Origin: Chloroflexota bacterium
Lineage (GTDB): Bacteria > Chloroflexota > Dehalococcoidia > UBA1127 > JACQUN01
Length of the DNA: 12,960 bases
Direction of reading: 5' to 3'
NCBI GenBank assembly: GCA_016210285.1
Contig: JACQUN010000067.1
Location: 1 to 12,960, forward strand
Shown here: piece by piece, positions 6,018 through 11,708 of the stretch
Position numbering within the stretch: the first letter of the stretch is position 1
Layout: each line of letters starts with the position of its first letter
Program-made: the position numbers and the translations under genes
The notes under the pieces: model-generated
Databases searched by the model: none
Seen by the model: the letters and a program-made list of their open reading frames with translations, nothing else
What the model was told of the DNA's origin: nothing

Positions 6018-7390
6018 GAGTCGTAGAGGGCTATCCCGCGGCCCAGGCCCTGCTCCGGCGCCGGAGCATGCTCGACTCCCAGCAGGTTCCTCCTCAGCTC
6101 CAGGATGGCATTGCGCGGGTGTTTGGCAAGCCCCTGCCCCTGGGCGAGGCGGTTGCCCGCATCCTGGACGATGTGCGCAGAACGGGCGATGAGGCGGTGC
6201 GGGAGTACACCCGCCGCATTGACGGCGTGGAACTGGAGGCGCTTGAGGTGCCACGGAGCCGCTGGAGGCAGGCCCTGAGGCAGACCCCTCCCAGGTTGAG
6301 GAAGGCCCTGGAAGCCGCTGTCCATCGTATCCAGGTCTTCCACCAGGCAAGCCTTCACCAGAGCTGGATGGACTTTACCCAGGGCTATGGTCAGTTAGTG
6401 CTGCCCCTGGAGCGCGTCGGCATTTACATCCCTGGAGGGAGGGCTGCCTACCCCTCGACGGTTCTTATGACTGCCATCCCGGCGCGGGTGGCGGGGGTCC
6501 GGGAGGTGGTGCTGGCCTCCCCTGGCCCTGCGGAAGGCCCCAGCCCTGGCGTGCTGGCAGCGGCAGAGCTAGTGGGGGTGGACCGGCTCTTCCACATGGG
6601 GGGCGCTCAGGCGGTCGCGGCCCTGGCCTATGGCACCGAGAGCGTGCCAGCAGTGGATATGGTCTGCGGGCCAGGGAACATCTTCGTCACCCTTGCCAAA
6701 CGGATGGTCTACGGGCAGGTGGCAGTGGACGGCCTCTACGGGCCCACCGAGACGGTGGTCATTGCCGACGCCTCTGCCAACCCAGCCTTGTGCGCCGCCG
6801 ACCTCCTGGCCCAGGCAGAGCACGACCTGATGGCTTCGCCAATCTTCATCACCACCTCGCCTGCCCTGCTGCCCCAGGTGGAGCGGGAGGTGGCGCGGCA
6901 ACTGGTGCGGCTGCCCAGAAGGGACGTGGCCTCCCAGGCCCTGGAGGCCCAGGGGCTGGCGGTGCTGGTGGACACCCTTGAGGAGGCCGTGGAGCTGGCC
7001 AACCTCTTTGCCCCGGAGCACCTGTGCCTGCTGGTGGGGGAGCCCTGGCGTCTTCTGAGCCGGGTGCGCCATGCTGGGGGGGTGTTCCTTGGGGAGCTCT
7101 CCCCTGAGGTCATGGGCGACTACGTGGCGGGGCCCAGCCATGTCATGCCGACGGGGGCTACGGCCCGCTTCAGCTCCCCCTTGGGTGTGCAGCATTTCCA
7201 GAAGGTGACCTCCGTGGTGGCGTTGGGGCCGGACTCCTTCGCCGCCCTGAGTGGCGCAGCCGCCTCGCTGGCCAGCTCCGAGGGTTTTGAGGGCCATGCC
7301 CAGGCGGTGAACCTCCGCGGGCGCCAGGGGAAACGGCAGCCCCAAAGGCCGCTGTCCCCGTCGCGCGAGAGGAGGGAGAAGAATGGATAA
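6014..7390 (+). CDS. hisD: Histidinol dehydrogenase
   Basis: Oxidises histidinol to histidine in two NAD-dependent steps, the last reactions of the pathway. The 458-residue protein carries the family signatures: ERVGIYIPGGRAAYPSTVLM (133-152), GGAQAVAALAYGTESVP (196-212), VCGPGN (217-222) and LYGPTETVVIAD (241-252). By comparison with the E. coli enzyme, the zinc ligands are Q267, H270, D369 and H428, and the catalytic pair is E335-H336 in FAPEHLC. All are present, so the enzyme should be active. The GTG start overlaps the preceding stop (GTGA) and has AGGAGG 8 nt upstream. Residues about 435-458 are a basic tail beyond the usual end. The tail's codons contain the AGGAGG ribosome-binding site of hisC, which may explain the extension. 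The gene overlaps hisC by 8 nt. Confidence 0.97.
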   Translation: MRVVEGYPAAQALLRRRSMLDSQQVPPQLQDGIARVFGKPLPLGEAVARILDDVRRTGDEAVREYTRRIDGVELEALEVPRSRWRQALRQTPPRLRKALEAAVHRIQVFHQASLHQSWMDFTQGYGQLVLPLERVGIYIPGGRAAYPSTVLMTAIPARVAGVREVVLASPGPAEGPSPGVLAAAELVGVDRLFHMGGAQAVAALAYGTESVPAVDMVCGPGNIFVTLAKRMVYGQVAVDGLYGPTETVVIADASANPALCAADLLAQAEHDLMASPIFITTSPALLPQVEREVARQLVRLPRRDVASQALEAQGLAVLVDTLEEAVELANLFAPEHLCLLVGEPWRLLSRVRHAGGVFLGELSPEVMGDYVAGPSHVMPTGATARFSSPLGVQHFQKVTSVVALGPDSFAALSGAAASLASSEGFEGHAQAVNLRGRQGKRQPQRPLSPSRERREKNG

Positions 7391-8489
7391 GCGACCACCC
7401 GTGGTGCAGTTGGTGCGGCCCCACTTCCACGACCTTGAGCCCTACGTTGGGGTGGACCCGCCGGAGGTGCTGGCCGAGCGTGTAGGCATTCCGCCTGAGC
7501 GGCTCATCAAGCTGGATGGCAACGAAAACGTCTACGGTTGCTCCCCCATGGTCCAGGAGGCCCTGGCGAAGTACCGAAGCTACAATATCTACCCTGATCC
7601 GCTCCAGCGGCAGACCCGCCGCGCCCTGGCTGCCTACGCAGGGACCGACCCTGATCAGATCGTTGCGGGGGCCGGGTGCGACGAGCTTATTGACCTGGTG
7701 GCACGCCTGTTCCTCGGGCCGGAGGACAAGGCAATTGACCTGCCCCCCACCTTCGGCATGTACCGCTTCTGCACCCGCGTTCAGGGTGCCGCAGTGGTGG
7801 CCGTGCCCAGGGACGAGCAGTTTGCGGTGGACGTGGCGGCGGTCCGCAAGGTTATTGATCGGCACACCAAAATGGTGTTTGTCACCAACCCCAACAACCC
7901 CACGGGGAACCTGACCCCCGAGGAGGACATCCGGGCTCTGCTGGAGACCGGGCTGGTCGTGGTGGTGGACGAGACCTACCACGAGTTCAGCGGCTTTACG
8001 GTGGCACACCTGGTGCCGGAGTGGGAGAACCTCGTGGTCCTGCGGACCTTCAGCAAGTGGCCCGGCCTCGCCGGCATGCGCGTGGGCTATGGCATCATGG
8101 CGCCGTTGCTCACCCGGTATCTGCTGGCGATGAAGATGCCCTACAACGTCTCCGTGGCAGCGGAGTTGGCCCTGGCTGCCACCCTGGAGGACGCCGACTC
8201 CCTGCTCCAACGAGTGCGGGCCATCGTGGAGGAGCGAGAGCGGATGTTGGGCCTTCTGCGTCGCCTGCCGGGGGTCACAGTGTACCCTTCCAAGGGCAAC
8301 TTCCTGCTGTGCCGGTTCCCTGCACGGTGGGCGCAGGCCATCCACCAGGGGCTGATGCGGCGCGGCATCTTTGTGCGCTACTTCGACCAGGCTCGTCTGC
8401 AGGACTGCCTGCGCATCAGCGTCGGGAAACCGGAGCACACCGATGCTGTGGTGAGCGCCATCGCCGAGCTGCTCCAGGAGTTGACATAA
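7383..8489 (+). CDS. hisC: Histidinol-phosphate aminotransferase
   Basis: A PLP-dependent fold-type I aminotransferase of 368 residues that converts imidazole acetol phosphate and glutamate to histidinol phosphate and 2-oxoglutarate. Visible landmarks: IKLDGNENVYG (42-52), GAGCDELIDLVARLF (96-110), TNPNNPTGN (168-176) and VVVDETYHEF (193-202), with D196 contacting the pyridine nitrogen. RTFSKWPGLAGMRVGYG (221-237) supplies K225 as the Schiff-base lysine, and R344 in LRISVG is the substrate-carboxylate arginine. All expected catalytic residues are present. The ATG has AGGAGG 7 nt upstream inside the hisD tail. The stop TAA shares one base with the hisB ATG (TAATG). Family members with related specificity exist (aromatic aminotransferases), but the operon context settles the assignment. 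Confidence 0.96.
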   Translation: MDKRPPVVQLVRPHFHDLEPYVGVDPPEVLAERVGIPPERLIKLDGNENVYGCSPMVQEALAKYRSYNIYPDPLQRQTRRALAAYAGTDPDQIVAGAGCDELIDLVARLFLGPEDKAIDLPPTFGMYRFCTRVQGAAVVAVPRDEQFAVDVAAVRKVIDRHTKMVFVTNPNNPTGNLTPEEDIRALLETGLVVVVDETYHEFSGFTVAHLVPEWENLVVLRTFSKWPGLAGMRVGYGIMAPLLTRYLLAMKMPYNVSVAAELALAATLEDADSLLQRVRAIVEERERMLGLLRRLPGVTVYPSKGNFLLCRFPARWAQAIHQGLMRRGIFVRYFDQARLQDCLRISVGKPEHTDAVVSAIAELLQELT

Positions 8490-9082
8490 TGCGACGTGCC
8501 ACGGCGCAGCGGGATACAAAGGAGACCCAGGTCAGGGTGGAGCTGGCCCTGGAGGGCTCCGGCCAGTACGATATCCACACCGGCAACGGGATGTTCGACC
8601 ATCTGCTGGCCCAGCTTGCGCGCCACGGACTGTTCGACCTGACTATCGTAGCCCAGGGCGACACCGGCTCCGGCTGGCACCACCTGGTCGAGGATGTGGG
8701 CATCGTCCTGGGGCGGGCCCTGCGGCAGGCGGTGGGTGAGGGGCGGGGCATCGTCCGCATGGCCCACGCGGCGGTGCCCCTGGACGAGGCCCTGGCCCTG
8801 GTGGCGGTGGATATCAGTGGGAGGGGCTACGCCCTGGTGGAGACAGGCCTGGAAGCGCCTGACGTGGGGGGACTGCCGTATGACGAGGTCCGCCACTTTC
8901 TGGAGGCCTTTGCCGTGGAGGCGCGTGTCACGATGCATACCCGGATGCTCGCAGGGGTGAACAATCACCACCGGGCCGAGGCCCTCTTCAAAGCCCTGGC
9001 GCGGGCGTTGCGGGCCGCCGTGGAGCTAGACCCACGGCGCCAAGGCGAGATCCCCAGCACCAAGGGGACTATTCAGGGCTAG
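8489..9082 (+). CDS. hisB: Imidazoleglycerol-phosphate dehydratase
   Basis: A monofunctional 197-residue dehydratase that removes water from imidazole glycerol phosphate to give imidazole acetol phosphate, the HisC substrate. The N-terminal histidinol-phosphatase half found in the E. coli bifunctional HisB is absent. Metal-binding motifs are clear: TGNGMFDHLL (31-40, H38), HHLVEDVGIVLG (64-75, H64, H65 and E68), DEVRHFLEAFA (132-142, H136) and NNHHRAEALFKALARAL (158-174, H160, H161 and E164). The usual acidic or small residue directly before the first HH pair is a tryptophan here (GSGWHH), a modest departure. The ATG overlaps the hisC stop by one base, with AGGAG at 8476-8480. It is the last gene of the unit; a longer reading upstream would run through hisC in another frame and lacks homology. 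Confidence 0.96.
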   Translation: MRRATAQRDTKETQVRVELALEGSGQYDIHTGNGMFDHLLAQLARHGLFDLTIVAQGDTGSGWHHLVEDVGIVLGRALRQAVGEGRGIVRMAHAAVPLDEALALVAVDISGRGYALVETGLEAPDVGGLPYDEVRHFLEAFAVEARVTMHTRMLAGVNNHHRAEALFKALARALRAAVELDPRRQGEIPSTKGTIQG

Positions 9083-9117
9083 CGTCCTGAGTCAGAAGAA
9101 ACATGTATATTCCCAGC

Positions 9118-9189
9118 CGCCCTTCGACAAGCTCAGGGCGAACGGATTAGGGTTCTCCGTTCATGGTGAGCTTGTCGAACCATGAACGG
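9118..9189. repeat. Nested palindromic (REP-like) element between convergent operons
   Basis: The outer arms TTCGACAAGCTCA (9123-9135) and TGAGCTTGTCGAA (9167-9179) are perfect inverse complements. Inside them GAACGGA (9140-9146) pairs with TCCGTTC (9156-9162). Each arm can instead form its own hairpin: CGCCCT (9118-9123) with AGGGCG (9135-9140), and CCGTTCATGGT (9157-9167) with ACCATGAACGG (9179-9189), an 11-bp perfect stem. The two hairpin loops, TCGACAAGCTC and GAGCTTGTCGA, are inverse complements of each other. No T-run follows on either side, so it is not a standard terminator. From memory, TTCGACAAGCTCA-containing palindromes are dispersed in many bacterial genomes. Confidence 0.75.
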
Positions 9190-9239
9190 GGCCGTCCAAC
9201 AGTCGCTGCATTTATTCAACGGTCTTACAACTCAGGGGG

Positions 9240-9509
9240 CTAGGCCCGGCCAGCTTCGGCCAGCGCCTGAACCTCAAAGCGGTACAGCTCGATGACCGGG
9301 TTGGCCAGGAGTTGGCGGCACATGGCCTCCACTCGCTGCTCCGCCGCACCGCTGTCGGGAGCCTCCAGACGCACCTCCAGGTACTTGCCAACCCGGACGG
9401 CGCTCACCTCCTGGTAGCCCAGCGTCTTGAGCGCGCCCAGGACCGCCAGCCCCTGGGGGTCGTTGACCGAGGGCTTCAGGATCACATAGACCTTCGCCAG
9501 GAAGTTCAC
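9240..9509 (-). CDS. purS: PurS subunit of phosphoribosylformylglycinamidine synthase
   Basis: An 89-residue PurS protein, the normal size for this small subunit. PurS bridges PurL and PurQ in the three-part FGAM synthase, the fourth step of purine synthesis. The sequence shows the family order: KVYVILKPSVNDPQGLAVLG (6-25), a LGYQEVSAVRVGKYLEVRLE stretch (30-49), then an amphipathic helix and a LLANPVIELYRFEV end strand (67-80). The GTG start at 9509 has GAGGAG close upstream, right after the DUF3105 gene stop, so the two are coupled. No purQ or purL follows: the next gene downstream is the convergent hisB, across the palindromic element. The remaining subunits must be encoded elsewhere in the genome. 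Confidence 0.93.
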   Translation of the reverse strand: MNFLAKVYVILKPSVNDPQGLAVLGALKTLGYQEVSAVRVGKYLEVRLEAPDSGAAEQRVEAMCRQLLANPVIELYRFEVQALAEAGRA

Positions 9510-9521
9510 GGCAGCTCCTCG

Positions 9522-10193
9522 TCAGGGCCGGCAGGCGACCTTCTCGGGCCCCTTGTCCCGGCGGGCGTCGATGAAGGCCTGGATGCGCTCCTCATCGTAG
9601 GTGTCCAGGTAGTCGATCCAGCGCCAGGCCGTGAGGGCGATGGGGTGTCTGGCGTTGGCAGTCAGGTCCACGATGTTGAGGTACGGGGCGACGATAAGGT
9701 AACAAGGGTAATTGGGCTGCTTCTTGGCGAAGGCCTCTAGCTTGCTGATAAGGTCTTGGTCCTGGGTGTTGTACTGGATGAGCACCCCGCCATGCTCCAG
9801 GTTGTGCACCTGGCGCTCGTCCTCGATGGGTGATGCGCGGATGCCCCAGCTCTCCGCTGAAGCCAGGTGCCAGCCGGAGGTGGGGGGGCTGGTGTTATAG
9901 GGGGAGTGCGGTGTCCCCGGTGGGATGTGCTGGGCTCCCTGGTCGGGCATCTGGGTCCCCGCCTTTCCGGAGGAGGTGCCCGGTGCTGGAGTCCGTGGCG
10001 AGATGCCTCGCGATACGGACGGGAGGACCAGCCCGATGATAACCAGCAGTCCGATGAGCCCGGCGAAGGCGATGAGGCCGTAGCGCGTCCACTGGCGGCG
10101 GGTCCTGCGCCTGGCCTTCCGGATCTGCTTGGCTGGAGACCTGGCTACCGGTTTGCGGGTACGCGCTTTCGGTTGTGTCGCTTTCTTCGGCAC
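9522..10193 (-). CDS. DUF3105 membrane-anchored protein
   Basis: A 223-residue protein. Residues 1-35 are very basic (Lys/Arg-rich, cytoplasmic side). Residues about 38-60 form one transmembrane helix (YGLIAFAGLIGLLVIIGLVL). A Pro/Ser/Gly-rich linker follows, then an extracytoplasmic DUF3105 domain from about 85. Domain landmarks are PPGTPHSPYNTSPPTSGWH (91-109), DERQVHNLEHGGVLIQYN (124-141) and a final TAWRWIDYLDTYDEERIQAF region. The conserved histidines (H96, H109, H130 and H134) suggest metal or ligand binding, but the domain's function is unknown. The GTG start has AAGGAG 7 nt upstream. The gene is 13 nt after purC and 12 nt before purS, so it is probably cotranscribed with both. No purine-related motif is visible in it. 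Confidence 0.88.
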   Translation of the reverse strand: MPKKATQPKARTRKPVARSPAKQIRKARRRTRRQWTRYGLIAFAGLIGLLVIIGLVLPSVSRGISPRTPAPGTSSGKAGTQMPDQGAQHIPPGTPHSPYNTSPPTSGWHLASAESWGIRASPIEDERQVHNLEHGGVLIQYNTQDQDLISKLEAFAKKQPNYPCYLIVAPYLNIVDLTANARHPIALTAWRWIDYLDTYDEERIQAFIDARRDKGPEKVACRP

Positions 10194-10206
10194 GAATGGC
10201 TCCTTG

Positions 10207-11142
10207 TCAAGGGAGTTGCTGGCCTGTCAGCCGGCGGTAGGCTTCCAGGTAGCGAAGACGGGTCTTCTCCACCACGTCTGGCGGGAGGTGAGGCGCAGGA
10301 GGCTCCCGGTTCCAGCCGCTTTGGATAAGCCAATCTCGCACGAACTGCTTATCGAAGTTGGGCTGGCTCTTGCCTGGGGCGTAGCCCTCCGCATCCCAGA
10401 AGCGGCTGGAGTCCGGTGTCAGCAGCTCGTCAATCAGGATGAGGTTCCCGTCCAGCAGGCCGAACTCCATCTTGGTGTCGGCGATGATGATACCCCTGGT
10501 GCGGGCGTACTCGTGGGCAAATCGGTACACGGCAAGGCTGGTCTCCCGCACCCGCCGGGCCAGCGGCTCTCCCAGCATCGCCACGACCTGACCCTCGGTC
10601 ATGGGCTGGTCGTGGCCGGTCTCGGCCTTGGTGGTGGGGGTGAAGAGGAGCTCCGGGAGTCTTTCGCCCTCCCGAAGCCCGCGGGGCATGGGCTGCCCCT
10701 GGACTGTCCCCTGCCCCTGGTACTCGGCCCAGGCGGAGCCGGCCAGGTAGCCCCGTACCACGCACTCGATGTCTATTCGCTGCGCCTTGAGAACCACCAT
10801 AGACTGGCAGGCGACGTCGGGGGAGAGCCTGACCAGGATTTCCCTGGCCTTTTCTGACAGGCGCTCTATGCGGCCGAGTCTCGCAAGGGCCTCCCCTGCC
10901 GGATAGTACACCAGATGATTGGGGACAATGGGAGTGGTCTGGCGGAACCAGAAGTAGGAGAGGGCTGTCAGCACTCGCCCTTTGTCTTGGATCATGGTGG
11001 GCAAGACCACGTCAAAGGCGGAGATGCGGTCCGTGGCGACCATGAGCAGCAGCCCCCGGCCCAGGTCGGCAGACACGTAGGTGTCCCGCACCTTGCCCCG
11101 ATGCACGAGCTGAAAGATAGCAGTATCAAGAACGGGGTTCAT
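10207..11142 (-). CDS. purC: Phosphoribosylaminoimidazole-succinocarboxamide synthase
   Basis: SAICAR synthetase: ATP-dependent ligation of aspartate to CAIR in purine synthesis. The 311-residue length fits the longer class (yeast Ade1-like, about 300) rather than the roughly 240-residue E. coli type. Landmarks are HRGKVRDTY (14-22), ATDRISAFDVVLP (36-48), the signature IECVVRGYLAGSAWAEY (125-141), FTPTTKAETGHD (167-178), and a second signature IIADTKMEFGLLDG (219-232) followed by LIDELLTPDSSRFW (236-249). No Shine-Dalgarno precedes the ATG at 11142. A TAACAT hexamer ends 9 nt before the start codon, so the transcript may be leaderless. The gene leads a unit with the DUF3105 gene and purS, 50 nt after the carboxylase genes and beyond a terminator-like hairpin. 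Confidence 0.96.
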   Translation of the reverse strand: MNPVLDTAIFQLVHRGKVRDTYVSADLGRGLLLMVATDRISAFDVVLPTMIQDKGRVLTALSYFWFRQTTPIVPNHLVYYPAGEALARLGRIERLSEKAREILVRLSPDVACQSMVVLKAQRIDIECVVRGYLAGSAWAEYQGQGTVQGQPMPRGLREGERLPELLFTPTTKAETGHDQPMTEGQVVAMLGEPLARRVRETSLAVYRFAHEYARTRGIIIADTKMEFGLLDGNLILIDELLTPDSSRFWDAEGYAPGKSQPNFDKQFVRDWLIQSGWNREPPAPHLPPDVVEKTRLRYLEAYRRLTGQQLP

Positions 11143-11151
11143 AACGACACT

Positions 11152-11157
11152 ATGTTA
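11152..11157 (-). promoter_or_regulatory. Possible -10 box of purC (leaderless arrangement)
   Basis: TAACAT on the minus strand matches 4 of 6 bases of TATAAT and ends 9 nt before the purC ATG. The -35 window falls inside the terminator hairpin and is not a recognisable -35. If used, transcription would start within about 3 nt of the ATG. The complete absence of a ribosome-binding site there agrees with a leaderless mRNA, but this is weak evidence. Confidence 0.3.
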
Positions 11158-11182
11158 CCAGAAAAGGTGGGCGAGCGCCCAC
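11158..11182 (-). terminator. Rho-independent terminator-like hairpin after the carboxylase genes
   Basis: On the minus strand GTGGGC, a 4-nt GCTC loop and GCCCAC form a perfect 6-bp stem (11182-11177 with 11172-11167). It is followed directly by CTTTTC. It lies 10 nt after the stop of the biotin carrier gene and just before purC, the right place to end the carboxylase transcript. The T-run is short, so termination may be partial. Confidence 0.55.
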
Positions 11183-11192
11183 TCCTGTTGGC

Positions 11193-11708
11193 TCAGGCTG
11201 TTCCCGGGGGGGTGAGCCGGACCAGAACCTGGCCCAGGTCCACCAGCTCCCCCTGCCGGCAGGCGACCGCCTCCACCTGGGCCGGGAAGGGGGCGCGGAG
11301 GTGGTACTCCATCTTCATCGCCTCCAGGGTGACCAGGATGTCCCCCTCCTGGACCGAGTCGCCGGGCTTCACCCGAACCGCGGCGACCTTGCCAGTCAAG
11401 GGCGCTAGAACCTCTCGGTTCTGCTGGACCCTCTGAGGGGCCCGAGCACCCGCCACCTGGAGGTCAAAAGCCTCGGCCCGCCCCCCGACCCAGACCCACA
11501 CCCGTTGCCCAACGCCCTGGACCGCAAGCAGGTAGCGCCCCTGGGCCGTCGAAAGCCTGAGCCAGGGCGGCTCCGCGCCGACCTCAGCCTGGCTCTCCTG
11601 CCCCCGGTCCAGGCGGAAGCGCACACGGCTCCCTGCGACCTCTAGCTCCACTTCATACGTCTGGTCTCGGTTCTTCAGCCGGACGCTTCTCACGCTGGCC
11701 TCTCCCAT
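11193..11708 (-). CDS. Biotin carboxyl carrier protein (acyl-CoA carboxylase)
   Basis: A 171-residue protein from the ATG at 11708; a GTG at 11735 would add 9 residues, and neither has a good Shine-Dalgarno. The N-terminal part (about 1-95) has alternating short strands resembling the BT linker domain of methylcrotonyl- or propionyl-CoA carboxylase alpha chains. Residues about 98-168 are the biotinyl domain: VLAPLTGKVAAVRVKPGDSV, then LVTLEAMKMEYHLRAP, with K132 the biotin acceptor in the canonical E-A-M-K-M. The start overlaps the biotin carboxylase end by 19 nt in the -1 frame, so translation is coupled. Together the two proteins equal one fused alpha chain. It carries carboxybiotin from the carboxylase to a carboxyltransferase not seen in the window. 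The exact acyl-CoA substrate cannot be told. Confidence 0.9.
   Translation of the reverse strand: MGEASVRSVRLKNRDQTYEVELEVAGSRVRFRLDRGQESQAEVGAEPPWLRLSTAQGRYLLAVQGVGQRVWVWVGGRAEAFDLQVAGARAPQRVQQNREVLAPLTGKVAAVRVKPGDSVQEGDILVTLEAMKMEYHLRAPFPAQVEAVACRQGELVDLGQVLVRLTPPGTA

Noticed and set aside
5196..6350. Long minus-strand open frame opposite the phospholipase C-like gene and hisD
   Set aside because: Low-complexity Pro/Gly/Arg composition and complete overlap with better-supported genes.
7170..8519. A 449-codon open frame on the minus strand, antisense to hisC and hisB
   Set aside because: It lies opposite two unmistakable his genes. The translation is rich in His, Gln and Pro without family motifs, as expected for the antisense of a GC-rich gene.
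9083..9239. Bidirectional rho-independent terminator between hisB and purS
   Set aside because: The strong hairpins are present, but no T-run follows on either strand; it is better described as a palindromic repeat.
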